From NCBI GenBank assembly GCA_025153445.1, contig JANZNS010000001.1:310001-374000 (forward strand): a stretch of DNA of 64,000 bases, given 5' to 3'. Below, in pieces: positions 9,079 through 19,225 of this stretch. The DNA is from Marinobacter sp. BGYM27 (GTDB lineage Bacteria; Pseudomonadota; Gammaproteobacteria; Pseudomonadales; Oleiphilaceae). The notes under the pieces are model-generated. The model was not told the DNA's origin. It saw only the letters and a program-made list of their open reading frames with translations, and did not search any database. The position numbers were made by a program, and so were the translations under genes. Each line of letters begins with the position of its first letter. The stretch's first letter is position 1.

Positions 9079-10056
9079 CTAGAATTCGACGCTTTCCCTG
9101 ATGGCCTCGTAGACCTTCAGGTGGTTGGGGAAGTGCTCTTTTTCCAGCACCAGCGGGAAGGGAGTATCCATCCCGGTAACCCGTGCGATCGGAGATTCCA
9201 GATAGAGGAAGCAGCGTTCCTGAATCGTAGCCGCGATTTCACCGGCAAAGCCGCCGGTCAGCGGGGCTTCGTGAGTGACGACCAGTCGCCCGGTCTTGAG
9301 TACCGATTCGGCAACCGTTTCCACATCCCAGGGCAGAATCGTGCGCAGGTCGATGACTTCGCAGGAGATGCCTTCTTTTTCGGCCATCTCGACAGCCTGT
9401 TCGATGACTTCCATCTGTGCGCCCCAGCCCAGAATCGTGATGTCAGAGCCTTCCTTGAGGACTTCCGCTTCACCTATCGGCAGCTGGTATTCGCCTTCCG
9501 GCACTTCGCCGACAGAGGCGCGATACAGCCGCTTGGGCTCGAAAAACAGGGTAGGGTTGGGGTCATGAATCGAGCCTAAAAGCAGGCCTTTGGCCTGATG
9601 CGGATTACGCGGCACCACGATTTTCAGACCTGGCGTGTGGGCGAAATAGGCTTCCGGTGACTGGGAGTGATACAGACCACCGGCAATGCCGCCGCCATAG
9701 GGCGCACGAATGGTCAGCCCGCCCACGTTGAACAGATCGCCGGAGCGATAGCGGAACTTGGCTGATTCGTTAACGATCTGGTCAAACGCCGGAAAGATAT
9801 AATCCGCAAACTGGATCTCGGCGACTGGCACGGAGCCCTGAGCGGCCAGGCCATTAGCAAAACCGATGATGCCTTGCTCAACCAGCGGTGTATTGAAGCA
9901 GCGGTCTTTACCGTACTTCTGTTGCAGGTTACTGGTGGCGCGAAAAACACCGCCAAAAACCCCCACGTCTTCACCGAAACACAAAACTTTGTCATTCGCG
10001 GCCATCGCGATATCAAGCGCATCATTGATGGCCTGCAGCATGTTCATCTTCGCCAT
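9079..10056 (-). CDS. bkdA2: Branched-chain 2-oxoacid dehydrogenase E1 beta subunit
   Basis: A 325-residue transketolase-like beta subunit. It contains [39 protein letters not shown] and a C-terminal [19 protein letters not shown] block, all matching branched-chain rather than pyruvate E1 beta proteins. With E1 alpha it forms the thiamine-diphosphate-dependent decarboxylase that acylates the E2 lipoyl group. Its ribosome site, AGGAGGGG, lies inside the last codons of bkdA1, and only one nt separates the two genes, so translation is coupled. Confidence 0.93.
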   Translation of the reverse strand: MAKMNMLQAINDALDIAMAANDKVLCFGEDVGVFGGVFRATSNLQQKYGKDRCFNTPLVEQGIIGFANGLAAQGSVPVAEIQFADYIFPAFDQIVNESAKFRYRSGDLFNVGGLTIRAPYGGGIAGGLYHSQSPEAYFAHTPGLKIVVPRNPHQAKGLLLGSIHDPNPTLFFEPKRLYRASVGEVPEGEYQLPIGEAEVLKEGSDITILGWGAQMEVIEQAVEMAEKEGISCEVIDLRTILPWDVETVAESVLKTGRLVVTHEAPLTGGFAGEIAATIQERCFLYLESPIARVTGMDTPFPLVLEKEHFPNHLKVYEAIRESVEF

Positions 10057-10057
10057 G

Positions 10058-11254
10058 TTATGCCCCTCCTTTTGACGTGATCGCCGCGTCGTTGGCGCTC
10101 TTCGGATACGCCTCCGGATACTTGCGGATATGTGTCTTCAGCTTTTCGAACTGTGCGTTCAGAGCGGGAGGCACCTTGTCATACACGTCAGTGATGAGGG
10201 ACTCCAGAGGCGGTGGTGAGCGCTTCTGGGCTCGCTTCATGGTTTCCAGCACTTCCTTGCGCAGGCTTTCCTGGAGCTGCTTCTCTTCGTCTTCGCTCCA
10301 CCACTTCTTCTTTTGCAGCCAGCGCTGCATCCGCAGGATGGGGTCTTTTTCACGCCACACGGCTTCTTCATCTTTACTGCGATAACCGGATGGATCATCT
10401 GATGACGAGTGCGCCGCGAGCCGGTAGGTCATGGCCTCAATCAGCACTGGGCGATTTTCTTCCACCGCCATCTTACGAGCGGCTTGGGTGGCTTCGTAAA
10501 CGGCCAGAATGTCGTTGCCGTCAACCCGGATCACATCCATCTTGTAGCCGTAGGCACGCGGAGCGACACCGTCAGCGGCAAACTGCTCAACCGAAGGGGT
10601 GGAGATCGCATAGCCATTGTTACGACACAGGAAAATAACCGGCACGCGATGCACCGTCGCCATGTTCAGCGCGGCGTGGAAATCGCCTTCCGAGGCGGCG
10701 CCTTCGCCGAAATAGGTAATGGTGCAGTGACCTTTGCCTGCCAGCTTCTGGCCATAGGCATAACCGGTCGCTTGCGGAATCTGGGTGGCGAGGGGTGACG
10801 AAATGGTCATGTAATGGAGCTTGCTTGAGCCGTAATGCACCGGCATCTGGCGGCCCTTGCCGTAATCCATCTCGTTGCCGAACAACTGGTTCATGAACTC
10901 GTCGATGGTGAAACCACGATAGGCCAGCGACCCTTGCTCACGGTACTGCGCCATGATCATGTCAGCATCATCCAGCGCTGCGGTGCTGCCTACAACAGAG
11001 GCTTCCTCACCGGTGCACTGCATGTAAAAGCTGAGGCGCCCCTGACGCTGCGCGGCGAGCATCCGCTCATCCAGCACCCGGGTGGTCACCATGGCCTTGT
11101 AGATGCGCAGGGCCTTGTCTTTTTTGAGGGCAGGGGCTTTGCCGCCTTTATAGAGCGAACCGTCCTGCTTCAATAACTTGAAGGTGGGAATCTGAAACTC
11201 CGCACCGTCAGTGAATGTCGGGGAGTAAACAACTTTGGATTTTGTTGTTGTCAT
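10058..11254 (-). CDS. bkdA1: Branched-chain 2-oxoacid dehydrogenase E1 alpha subunit
   Basis: A 398-residue E1 alpha protein. The thiamine-diphosphate motif runs from GEG (183-185) to NN (212-213). The segment [20 protein letters not shown] is diagnostic of branched-chain enzymes. A loop [13 protein letters not shown] (residues 281-292) aligns with the loop that is phosphorylated in mitochondrial branched-chain E1 alpha. AAGAGGATT just before the ATG is a strong ribosome site. It is the first gene of the operon bkdA1-bkdA2-bkdB-kinase. The complex converts the 2-oxoacids of valine, leucine and isoleucine to acyl-CoA esters. Confidence 0.93.
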   Translation of the reverse strand: MTTTKSKVVYSPTFTDGAEFQIPTFKLLKQDGSLYKGGKAPALKKDKALRIYKAMVTTRVLDERMLAAQRQGRLSFYMQCTGEEASVVGSTAALDDADMIMAQYREQGSLAYRGFTIDEFMNQLFGNEMDYGKGRQMPVHYGSSKLHYMTISSPLATQIPQATGYAYGQKLAGKGHCTITYFGEGAASEGDFHAALNMATVHRVPVIFLCRNNGYAISTPSVEQFAADGVAPRAYGYKMDVIRVDGNDILAVYEATQAARKMAVEENRPVLIEAMTYRLAAHSSSDDPSGYRSKDEEAVWREKDPILRMQRWLQKKKWWSEDEEKQLQESLRKEVLETMKRAQKRSPPPLESLITDVYDKVPPALNAQFEKLKTHIRKYPEAYPKSANDAAITSKGGA

Positions 11255-11368
11255 AATCCTCTTCCTGGGGTGATGGCTTGAGGAACGAGCACCCTTTGTG
11301 GGGGCGCCATTGTCTATATCTTAGCCAATCTGCGGCGGTTGGGTGAACCTGTGCAGAAATGGTAAAGG

Positions 11369-11385
11369 TTGACCTTAACGTAAAG
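11369..11385 (-). promoter_or_regulatory. Candidate LiuR-like operator upstream of the bkd operon
   Basis: The + strand reads TTGACCTTAACGTAAAG, an imperfect palindrome around TTAA in which 6 of 8 flanking positions pair. It lies about 115 nt before the bkdA1 start. From memory it resembles sites of LiuR, a MerR-family regulator of branched-chain amino-acid catabolism in gammaproteobacteria. No liuR gene is in the window. Confidence 0.35.
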
Positions 11386-11474
11386 TGGAAGAGAAGGGTA
11401 GGCTCAAAAAGGCGACGTATTGTATTTTTTTAGAGGCGCAATTATATCAGTGTGACACTCCGGTGGCCGGAGCT

Positions 11475-11514
11475 AAAAGGCCTCTCGCGGGTGATGGTCC
11501 GTGTGCGAGAGGCC
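11475..11514 (-). terminator. Intrinsic terminator of the chemoreceptor gene
   Basis: A perfect 10-bp stem (GCGAGAGGCC against GGCCTCTCGC, at 11479-11488 and 11505-11514) has a 16-nt loop. On the minus strand it is followed by TTTT. It lies 15 nt after the chemoreceptor stop codon and in front of the bkd promoter region. Confidence 0.8.
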
Positions 11515-11529
11515 ATGTTTCTATGAATA

Positions 11530-13155
11530 CTAGCGCTTGATACGAGCCGCCAACTGATTCGCTTCCTGCGCCATATGCTCAAGCTCAGGCACTGTTGCCA
11601 GATTGCTCTGTGCCACTTCACTCATGGTCACCGAAATTTCCGCGACATCTGAAACGTTACGGTTAATTTCTTCGCACACGCTGGTTTGTTCTTCGGCTGC
11701 AGTTGCGACCTGAACCGTCGCTTCGTTGATTCGCGTCATGCGTTCGTGTATTCCGCCAAGCGTTTGCCGAACGGCGATCACGGCTTCGCTGCTCTCTTGG
11801 CCGACGATTTCACTGGCCTGCATGAACTCGACCGCATCCCGCGAACCGGAGCTGATCGATTCGATGATTTTGTCGATTTCGACTGTGGCGTCCTGTGTTT
11901 TGGAAGCCAGAGTTCGCACTTCATCTGCGACTACCGCAAAGCCGCGTCCGGCTTCGCCTGCCCGGGCGGCTTCAATGGCCGCGTTCAGTGCGAGCAGGTT
12001 GGTCTGATCCGCTATTTCGCGAATGACTTCCATAACCTTGCCGACTTTCTGGCTGCTGTCGGCAAGGCGTGCAACGGTTTCACTGGATGATTTGATCTGC
12101 GCGATCAGTCTTTCCATGCTGTTGACGGCTTTGTGTATCTGCTGGTCGGCGTCGTCAGTCTGGGCGGACGTTTCCTGTACCTGGCTGGCCACGGTGGCGG
12201 CGTGTTGCGCAACATCCTGCGCGGTCGCTGACATCTCGTTCATCGCTGTCGCGATCTGATCAATTCGTTCGTGCGCATCCTGAGATCGATCAGATACCTG
12301 ATCGGCGCTGTCTCTGATCGTCGCGCGGGTGTTGTCCAGTTTGCCGGCGTTGTCTGATAGCAAAATGCTGGTGGTGACCAGAAACTCATGCAGCTGGCGC
12401 GCCGCATCGGCCAGACGCCCCAGTTCGTCAGATCGCTTGATCGTCACGGCCTCAGTGGTATCGCCATTACCGAGTTTCTGGATGTTCGCGATCAGAGTGC
12501 GCGTAGGCGTTATAATCGAGCGCAGCAACACGAGCACGCAGACGATGGTTCCAGTCACAATCGCCAGCATGAGTAGGGAGCCGGTGAAGAATGTTCTGTC
12601 AGTGACTTCTTCGTTTAGCTTTTCGAGATGCGCATCGGCAGCTTTACGAATCGATTCGGTGGCCTTTTCAATCAGCTCGGCTGGCTCCCGATCGATGCCT
12701 TGCACAGCCGTATCGCCGGCAGAGGCGTCAAAGCCGGAGTTGATAAACGATTGATATCCGTCGCGGTAGCTGTCGCCCATTTTTCTGTGCGCAGACTGAA
12801 AACGTTGCAGAAGCGATTTCGCCTCGGCATTGGTGACCTCGGGAATCAAGCTCTTGAGCTCATCCTGGATGTTGGCTTCAGAGTCTTTGAAACGCGCCCA
12901 GTATTTCTCTCGCTGGCTGGCGTCCCCGCCCCTGATCAGCACGTTCTTCCATTCCTGAACCTGCGTCTTGAACTCAGTGAGCACGTCCAGCGAGGTGATT
13001 GCCTGCCCAAGATCATCAGATGCTAGCGAAGAGTAGCTATCCTTTACCTCGATGGTATACACAAAGTAGTAACCGGCGACGGCTGCAATCAGTAAATTGA
13101 TGGCGAGAACAACGGAAAGAATCCGGTTGAGGATGCTACGGGAATACCACTGCAT
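11530..13155 (-). CDS. Methyl-accepting chemotaxis protein
   Basis: A 541-residue chemoreceptor. It has an N-terminal transmembrane helix (about 10-32), a periplasmic four-helix-bundle sensor, a second transmembrane helix at about 190-210 and a HAMP domain. The cytoplasmic signalling domain contains the conserved hairpin tip [20 protein letters not shown]. The ATG at 13155 has GGAG eight nt upstream and directly precedes the first membrane helix. An earlier in-frame start at 13248 would add 31 non-hydrophobic residues and is less likely. The ligand cannot be read from sequence. It is monocistronic, with a terminator just downstream. Confidence 0.92.
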   Translation of the reverse strand: MQWYSRSILNRILSVVLAINLLIAAVAGYYFVYTIEVKDSYSSLASDDLGQAITSLDVLTEFKTQVQEWKNVLIRGGDASQREKYWARFKDSEANIQDELKSLIPEVTNAEAKSLLQRFQSAHRKMGDSYRDGYQSFINSGFDASAGDTAVQGIDREPAELIEKATESIRKAADAHLEKLNEEVTDRTFFTGSLLMLAIVTGTIVCVLVLLRSIITPTRTLIANIQKLGNGDTTEAVTIKRSDELGRLADAARQLHEFLVTTSILLSDNAGKLDNTRATIRDSADQVSDRSQDAHERIDQIATAMNEMSATAQDVAQHAATVASQVQETSAQTDDADQQIHKAVNSMERLIAQIKSSSETVARLADSSQKVGKVMEVIREIADQTNLLALNAAIEAARAGEAGRGFAVVADEVRTLASKTQDATVEIDKIIESISSGSRDAVEFMQASEIVGQESSEAVIAVRQTLGGIHERMTRINEATVQVATAAEEQTSVCEEINRNVSDVAEISVTMSEVAQSNLATVPELEHMAQEANQLAARIKR

Positions 13156-13360
13156 CGAGTGTGCTCCAGAGTTAGGGCGGGAAGAGGTAATGTCTGCGGT
13201 GCAGGAGCTTATAAAGCTCGATGACAGTTTAGGTCGATTGCCGGCCAACTGCGTGTTTTTTTTGGTGTAGAAACTGTTAATGGGGGATTTGCATCGGTGG
13301 AAGTTGTTGAGCGCCCCGTTTGAGCGCTCTCAATGTGTTTAGCAGTCTCGGCCTGTCCCG

Positions 13361-14278
13361 TTAAACCCGAATCTCTTCCAGCCCTGTTTGAACGACGGCA
13401 CCCTCATAACGCCGCGCAAACTGGTCAATGAAACCGGCAATCCGGGATGGCTGTGTCAGCAGCACCCAATGACCCGCTTCTATATCGCGGCGGTAGAGTT
13501 CAGGTACCCATTTGTTGAGGTCTTCAGCGAGCTGGGTGCCGACATAACGATCGTTTTCGGGCACGATCAGTTGCACCGGACAGCGGGCGTAGCGCAGGTT
13601 GGGGCGAGTCAGGCGCGGCAGCATGTTGGCGCGATACAGGCGAACACCATCGCGCCCATCGGCAGTTTGCCAGGGGTTGTCGGATGTCTCAGTGACCTGT
13701 TCTGTTCGGGCAAGATATTGATCCCAGCGTTTACCTACAAACCCTGTCCAGAGTAACGGGGCCAGCAGCGGAACATGGAATGCGGCGATATACCAGGAAC
13801 TGGCCATTTGTTTCGCAAGTTGCCGTGCCCGGTTGACCGATGGTTGCCGGAAGCGTTTGCGCATCCAATAGCCAACATGGTCCAGGCAGGGGCCGGAGAT
13901 GGTGGTGTAGGACTGGATTCGTTCTTGTAGTGGACCCGAGGTCACAGATTCCCAGCTTTGAATGGAGCCCCAGTCGTGGCCGGCAAGGTGAAACGTCTGG
14001 TCGGGGATTACTGCATCTACAACCGCTTCCAGATCCCGGGAAAGCTGTGGTAGCCGGTATGCGGATGAGCGGGCTGGGCGATCGGAGCGGCCCGCGCCGC
14101 GCACGTCGTAGCGGATAACATACCACTGGGCTGAGAGCGTCTCGGCGACTTTGTCCCATACGGTCAGGTTATCGGGATACCCGTGCACCAGCACAATGGC
14201 AGGCGACGCCGGATGACCTTCGGTGACAACGTTAAGTCGTGTGCCTTCGTTGTTTACCCATTGCTGCTGCCTTGCCAT
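13361..14278 (-). CDS. Alpha/beta hydrolase, epoxide-hydrolase-like
   Basis: A 305-residue hydrolase. It shows the oxyanion motif VHGYPDN, a nucleophile elbow AGHDWGS with Asp in the nucleophile place, an acid strand VPENDRY, and a late His in EAGHWVLLTQP. Asp in GHDWG is typical of epoxide hydrolases and haloalkane dehalogenases rather than Ser esterases. The ATG at 14278 has AGAGG nine nt upstream. An in-frame ATG at 14302 adds eight residues and cannot be excluded. The substrate is unknown. Confidence 0.85.
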   Translation of the reverse strand: MARQQQWVNNEGTRLNVVTEGHPASPAIVLVHGYPDNLTVWDKVAETLSAQWYVIRYDVRGAGRSDRPARSSAYRLPQLSRDLEAVVDAVIPDQTFHLAGHDWGSIQSWESVTSGPLQERIQSYTTISGPCLDHVGYWMRKRFRQPSVNRARQLAKQMASSWYIAAFHVPLLAPLLWTGFVGKRWDQYLARTEQVTETSDNPWQTADGRDGVRLYRANMLPRLTRPNLRYARCPVQLIVPENDRYVGTQLAEDLNKWVPELYRRDIEAGHWVLLTQPSRIAGFIDQFARRYEGAVVQTGLEEIRV

Positions 14279-14431
14279 TTTCGGTGCCTCTTTTACTCGC
14301 ATTTAGCCTGTACCTTATCGTGCCTCGCGATTTTGAGCGTGGGCAGGATGGGCCTTTCTTTGGCGTGTTAAGGTCAGCGATGAACCGTTGTGGTTACCTG
14401 AAAGCTCAATAGCGAGAGGCCAGGAGTGGGA

Positions 14432-14857
14432 ATGAACCCGAAATCAGCTGATATACCGGCGGACAAACAGGTGATTCTGTTTGACGGCGTCTGTGTCTTC
14501 TGCAATTTCTGGAGCCGTTTTGTCATGCGTCACGACCGGCAGAATCGGTTTGTGCTGTGTCATATCCAGTCGGCGACGGGCGAGCGCATATTCCGGCACT
14601 TTGGCTTGTCCACCGATGAGCTGGACAGCGTCGTGCTGGTCGCTGGTGATCGCGCTTACCGGCGCAGTGATGCTGTGTTGGGGATTCTGGCGGCGCTGCC
14701 TGCGCCCTGGTGCTGGCTTGGCGTACTGAAATGGATACCCCGCCGGCTGCGGGACGCCGTTTATGATGCGATTGGCAAGCGCCGGTATCAATGGTTTGGC
14801 CGGTATGACCAATGCCCGATTCCCCGTGCAGAGGATCGGGGCCGGTTTCTGGACTAG
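14432..14857 (+). CDS. Thiol-disulfide oxidoreductase of the DCC family (DUF393)
   Basis: A 141-residue protein with the family-naming motif DGVCVFC near its N-terminus, giving a CxxC pair in a thioredoxin-like fold. The late RYDQCPIPR segment is also typical. The ATG at 14432 is chosen over a GTG at 14426 because the AGGAG ribosome site overlaps that GTG and sits five nt from the ATG. The family is of unknown physiological role. It is divergent from the hydrolase at 14278 and convergent with the exonuclease. Confidence 0.88.
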   Translation: MNPKSADIPADKQVILFDGVCVFCNFWSRFVMRHDRQNRFVLCHIQSATGERIFRHFGLSTDELDSVVLVAGDRAYRRSDAVLGILAALPAPWCWLGVLKWIPRRLRDAVYDAIGKRRYQWFGRYDQCPIPRAEDRGRFLD

Positions 14858-14875
14858 CGCTTAAAAGCCCGGGGC

Positions 14876-15604
14876 TCAGTACCACAATTCCCGCAGTGGC
14901 GTCTCCGGCGAGTAGTGATATTGCAGTTGGGCCTGGAGTAACTCGGCCGTTGCCAGCGCATCAGTGAGCGCATGGTGAGGCGCGTAGTAGGGCAGGCCGT
15001 AGCGGGTGCGACTGTCAGCAAGCCTGATCGATACGGGTTTGCGTTTGCGCACCCAGTCCAGCAGGCCTGGCCGTTTGTTACGATGCAATCGCGCTTCAAG
15101 TGCCATGGTATCGATCACTGGGAACTCTATGCCTTCGTTCAGTCGCCAGCGCAGAGCCTGGTCCAGAAACTGACGCTCAATACTGCGATAGTGCACCACC
15201 ACAATCTTGCCGGCTAAAGCTTCCAGCACTTCATCAAGGATCTCTCTCAGATCGGGTGCCGCGCTGATTTCCGAGTGAGTGATGCCGTGAAAGGTGACGG
15301 ACTCACGATGCAATGGCAACACAGGACGCACAATCCAGTGCCGGGATTCCCGGCAGCGAATCCTTTGGGCATCAAACGGCACCAGGCCGATACTGACAAT
15401 CGAGTGGAAGGTCGGGTCCAGGCCGGTTGTCTCGAAATCGAGTGACACCATCGAGGTGTCCCCAATAGGCGTATCGCCGGATACACAGCCTGCGCTGTAG
15501 TAACGGATAAGCCGGGTATCCTGGGCTGACTGGGCCAGTTCGGCAAACCGGGTTGGCCATTCAGGCGTTCCCGAAGCAGCGTTGTCAGGCGTGTTCTGGG
15601 ACAT
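14876..15604 (-). CDS. DnaQ-like 3'-5' exonuclease (DEDDh type)
   Basis: A 242-residue exonuclease. Exo I is LDFETTGLDP (Asp and Glu metal ligands), exo II lies around IVVVHYRSIERQFLD, and exo III is HHALTDALATAELL with the His-x4-Asp arrangement of the DEDDh class. The gene starts 9 nt after the cNMP/CBS/DUF294 gene and has little ribosome site of its own, so the two form an operon. This pairing is common in gammaproteobacteria, but its function is not established. It may process RNA or DNA; the sequence does not decide. Confidence 0.88.
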   Translation of the reverse strand: MSQNTPDNAASGTPEWPTRFAELAQSAQDTRLIRYYSAGCVSGDTPIGDTSMVSLDFETTGLDPTFHSIVSIGLVPFDAQRIRCRESRHWIVRPVLPLHRESVTFHGITHSEISAAPDLREILDEVLEALAGKIVVVHYRSIERQFLDQALRWRLNEGIEFPVIDTMALEARLHRNKRPGLLDWVRKRKPVSIRLADSRTRYGLPYYAPHHALTDALATAELLQAQLQYHYSPETPLRELWY

Positions 15605-15612
15605 AGACGGGT

Positions 15613-17553
15613 TCAGTTGATAATGCCGCCGCTACTGGCATGGTAGCGATGGCGAAGGAATTTCTGGGCGTTGCTCAGCACCAGGAATGCATCTTTGAGG
15701 TTGCGTCGCTCAAACGGACTGAGATTTTCGGGTTCAATGTTGTTATCAGGATCGCGGCCTGCTTCAACGTCCATCGCCTGGTGACGGATCCGCACAATGG
15801 CGAGAAACTCCAGCGCATCCCGCAGGTTATTGGCAACACCATCCCCGAGCAGTTTGGTTTCGGCGATGGCATTCAGGCGGTCGAAGGTATTCTGGGCTCT
15901 GGATCCGCAGGCCAACGCGTGCACTCGAATCAGGTCTGAAAGCGGTGCTGTGCCCCGGCGTTTCAGGTTGATCGAGTTATTGTGCTTGCCGTCTTTCTCC
16001 ATTACAAAATCGCGGAAGAAGCCGAGTGGCGGCGTGCGGTTGAGTGCCGCACGTGAAAGATACGCGAGAAAGACGGCGTCGCGCTTCGCCCGCTCGGCCA
16101 CGAGTGTTTTCAGCGTTTCAGCAAACTCGATTTCGCCGGCAATACCATCCAGATCAAAAAAGATGGCACTGTGCAGCAGCGCCTGGGCGCTGGGGTTTCT
16201 GATCCACTCAGTGAAGTATTCTTTCCACACTTTCAGTGGCTGGCGCCATTTCGGGTTGGTCGCCATGATATCGCCGGTGCAATAGGTGTAGCCGCAGGCG
16301 GCCAGACCATCGCTGACGAATGTGGCCAGCTCGAGAAAATAGGCGTCGTGCTGATTGGGGTCAAAGCTGTCGTCGAGAATCAGGGCATTGTCCTGATCGG
16401 TGACGATCAGTTGTTCGTCCCGGGCCATCGACCCCAGTGCCATAAAACAGTAGGGCACAGGTGGCGGCCCGAGCTTATCTTCGCCCAGTTCGAGCAAACG
16501 CTGGGAGATGGCACGACCAATGCCCGCCATGGCGCTGCCCACCATGTGTGAATTGGCCCCTTCGTTGACCATGCGAACGAAAGTTGCCCGCACATCTTTG
16601 GACAGGCTCTTCAAACCTGAAACGCTGGTTTGCTGATGAATGTTGCTGACCAGATACAGCCCGCTCTGGGACTCATACTGGACAATGTCAGATAGCCCGA
16701 TAACGCCGACCGGCTTGTGTTTCTGCAGCACCGGCAAGTGGTGGACATTGTGTCGGAGCATGGTGAGCATGGCCTCGAACACGAAAGCGTCAGACGGGAT
16801 ATACACGATATCCGACGACATGATCTCGCTCACCGGGGTGTCGTAGGGTAACCCCGGTGCCAGTGCACGGGTGCGCAGGTCGCGATCGGTAATGATGCCG
16901 GCGACCAACGGCGGATCACCCGGCTGCCAGTTCTGTTCGATATCAGCGCCGGGATGCAACAGCACCAGTGCAGATACGTGCTCTTCAGTCATCAGCGAGG
17001 CGGCCTCGCGGATTGAAACGGAGGAGGATGCGGTGACCGGCGCTCTCGGTATGAGCCGGGCAACCCGGGAAGTCATCAGGGGGTTGTCTGCTTCCTGCTT
17101 TGATACCGCCGCTCGCAGGCGGGACTGGTCTTCAGTTTCTACAAAGTCGGCGAAGTCTTCGTCATTGGCCCAAAGTTCGGTAAACAGGGCATCGGGAATC
17201 AGATAAATCAGGGTGTCTTCGATGGCTGTGGCGGGGAAACGCACTTTCTTTTTGTGCATCATGCCCAGCTGACCGAAAATGTCCCCCTCTGCCAGGCGAT
17301 TGTAGAGATCGCCGTTGCGCAGGTAGACTTCCACCGCGCCGCTGCGAATGAAGTGAAGATCTTTGATCGCCTGGCCATAGGTCAGAATGGTCGACCCTGC
17401 CCTGAAGTAGGCGACTTCAACATTCATTGCGAGTTGGCTGAGGGTCTCTTCCGGAAGGTGATCGAACGGCGCAAACCGCGACAGATGCTCGCGCACTTCC
17501 ATTTGCTCAACTTGCAGGTTGTCGGTCGGATTACCCGGAGTTTTCACGGCCAT
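15613..17553 (-). CDS. Cyclic-nucleotide-binding / tandem CBS / DUF294 nucleotidyltransferase-like protein
   Basis: A 646-residue cytoplasmic protein with four parts. A cNMP-binding domain (about 28-130) contains the SGAVEVYLRNGD turn. A CBS pair covers about 175-295. A DUF294 GlnD-like nucleotidyltransferase domain (about 320-460) contains GSMARDEQLIVTDQDNALI with paired Asp residues. A helical DUF294 C-terminal domain covers about 500-640. The architecture suggests a regulator that senses a cyclic nucleotide and an adenosyl ligand and may transfer a nucleotide, but no substrate is known. It is co-transcribed with the exonuclease and divergent from truC. Confidence 0.88.
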   Translation of the reverse strand: MAVKTPGNPTDNLQVEQMEVREHLSRFAPFDHLPEETLSQLAMNVEVAYFRAGSTILTYGQAIKDLHFIRSGAVEVYLRNGDLYNRLAEGDIFGQLGMMHKKKVRFPATAIEDTLIYLIPDALFTELWANDEDFADFVETEDQSRLRAAVSKQEADNPLMTSRVARLIPRAPVTASSSVSIREAASLMTEEHVSALVLLHPGADIEQNWQPGDPPLVAGIITDRDLRTRALAPGLPYDTPVSEIMSSDIVYIPSDAFVFEAMLTMLRHNVHHLPVLQKHKPVGVIGLSDIVQYESQSGLYLVSNIHQQTSVSGLKSLSKDVRATFVRMVNEGANSHMVGSAMAGIGRAISQRLLELGEDKLGPPPVPYCFMALGSMARDEQLIVTDQDNALILDDSFDPNQHDAYFLELATFVSDGLAACGYTYCTGDIMATNPKWRQPLKVWKEYFTEWIRNPSAQALLHSAIFFDLDGIAGEIEFAETLKTLVAERAKRDAVFLAYLSRAALNRTPPLGFFRDFVMEKDGKHNNSINLKRRGTAPLSDLIRVHALACGSRAQNTFDRLNAIAETKLLGDGVANNLRDALEFLAIVRIRHQAMDVEAGRDPDNNIEPENLSPFERRNLKDAFLVLSNAQKFLRHRYHASSGGIIN

Positions 17554-17654
17554 TGTGCTTCGGTGTCCTTGCGCAGGGTTGTGATGTCATTCTGGCAGAG
17601 TTTGATGATTATGCTCAATCCGGGGTCTTTGGCGTATGACAACAGGAACGACTT

Positions 17655-18419
17655 GTGACCGTAACTGAACCGGCAGTGCCATCCAATCCTCTGACACTGC
17701 TCTATCAGGACGATGCCTTGCTTGCGGTGCATAAGCCGGCCGGCCTGCTGGTGCACCGCAGCCCGATTGATCGCCATGAAACCGAATTTGCACTGCAATA
17801 TGCCCGGGCGCTCAATGGTGGTGACCACGTGTACCCCGTGCATCGGCTTGATCGGCCAACCTCGGGGCTGTTGCTGTTTGCCCGCAGTCCGGATATCGCG
17901 CGCCAACTGGGCGAACAGATGATGGGACGGCAGGTCAAAAAGACGTATCTGGCCATCGTGCGAGGCTGGCCGGCCGCCGAAGGACGCATTGATTACGCGT
18001 TGCGGGATGAGCCGGAGGACCGGCGGCAGAAACATCAGCCTCAGGTGTCGCGGAATGCGGTCACTGATTTTCAGTGCCTGGGCACGGGCGAGTTGCCGTT
18101 TGAGATTGAAGGTTATCCCACCAGCCGCTATGCGCTGATGGCGTTGTCACCGCAGACCGGGCGTAAACATCAACTGCGCCGTCACATGAAACACATCAGT
18201 CACCCCATCATCGGCGACGCCAATCACGGCCGTGGTCGGCACAATCGATTCTTTGCCCATCATTTTGGCGAGGCCCGGTTGTTGCTGGCGGCAACCGATA
18301 TGGCGCTGAATCATCCGGTGACTGGCGAGCGCCTGATGTTATCGGTGATGCCTGAGGCCGGTTTTGTCACAGTGGCCGATCACCTGGGCTGGGGAGCCAT
18401 ACTGCGCAGCCGGTTCTGA
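17655..18419 (+). CDS. truC: tRNA pseudouridine(65) synthase TruC
   Basis: A 254-residue RluA-family synthase. The catalytic motif is HRLDRPTSG with Asp66, and the following RPTSG is typical of TruC. A later RKHQLRRHMKHISHPIIGD block is also family-typical. Length is close to the Escherichia coli protein. The start is a GTG at 17655 with AGGAA about 6 nt upstream. It modifies U65 in the T-arm stem of certain tRNAs. It is convergent with the ABC operon. Confidence 0.9.
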   Translation: MTVTEPAVPSNPLTLLYQDDALLAVHKPAGLLVHRSPIDRHETEFALQYARALNGGDHVYPVHRLDRPTSGLLLFARSPDIARQLGEQMMGRQVKKTYLAIVRGWPAAEGRIDYALRDEPEDRRQKHQPQVSRNAVTDFQCLGTGELPFEIEGYPTSRYALMALSPQTGRKHQLRRHMKHISHPIIGDANHGRGRHNRFFAHHFGEARLLLAATDMALNHPVTGERLMLSVMPEAGFVTVADHLGWGAILRSRF

Positions 18420-18475
18420 CCCGAGCGCTGTAAAATGGTTGGACTTTGCACTTGTCTCACACCGCAGCCGATCGG

Positions 18476-19225
18476 TCAGGATGTCGGCTGGTCAGCCAGG
18501 ATTTTCTTCAGAAAGTCCCGTGTACGCGGGTCTTGCGGATTGGAGAACAGTTCCGATGGCGGCCCCTGTTCAACAATGCGGCCTTCGTCAATAAAGACCA
18601 CCCGGTCGGCCACGTCGCGGGCAAACGCCATTTCATGGGTGACGACCAGCATGGTCTGGCGTTCCTGAGCCAGTTGCTTCATCAGTGACAGCACTTCGTC
18701 GACCCACTCTGGATCCAGTGACGAGGTGGGTTCGTCGAACAGAATGACCTCTGCGCCGGTTGCCATTGCACGGCCAATACCCACCCGTTGTTGCTGTCCG
18801 CCGGAGAGTGAGGCGGGGTAGGCGTCAGCTTTCGTTTCCATACCGATACGTTGGAGAATCTCCATCGCCCGCTTTTTGGCTTTTTCTTTGGGCCAGCGAT
18901 CGACCACAATCAGCCGCTCGGCAATGTTGTCGAGTGCCGTTTTGTTGGCAAATAGTGCGTAGTTCTGAAAAACGAAAGCGGTGGCGCGACGCAGTGCGAG
19001 AATGTCCTTGCGGGTTGCCTTGCAGACATCAACCTTCAGATTACCGACGGTGATCTCGCCGCCCGACGGTTGCTCCAGAAAGTTGATGCAACGCAGCAGT
19101 GTTGACTTGCCGGTGCCGGACGGGCCAATGATGACTACAATCTCGCCTTGCGCAATCGTCATGTCGATACCGTTCAGAACAGACGTATTGCCGAACTTCT
19201 TGCTCAGCCCTTCTAATTTAATCAT
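18476..19225 (-). CDS. Polar amino-acid ABC transporter, ATP-binding subunit
   Basis: A 249-residue ATPase. Walker A is GPSGTGKST (34-42), the signature is LSGGQQQR (140-147), and Walker B is ILFDEP (161-166), followed by a D-loop SSLDP. It belongs to the GlnQ/HisP/TcyN class that powers polar amino-acid import. Its start overlaps the permease stop by 4 nt (ATGA), showing a single translation-coupled operon of binding protein, permease and ATPase. Confidence 0.93.
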   Translation of the reverse strand: MIKLEGLSKKFGNTSVLNGIDMTIAQGEIVVIIGPSGTGKSTLLRCINFLEQPSGGEITVGNLKVDVCKATRKDILALRRATAFVFQNYALFANKTALDNIAERLIVVDRWPKEKAKKRAMEILQRIGMETKADAYPASLSGGQQQRVGIGRAMATGAEVILFDEPTSSLDPEWVDEVLSLMKQLAQERQTMLVVTHEMAFARDVADRVVFIDEGRIVEQGPPSELFSNPQDPRTRDFLKKILADQPTS

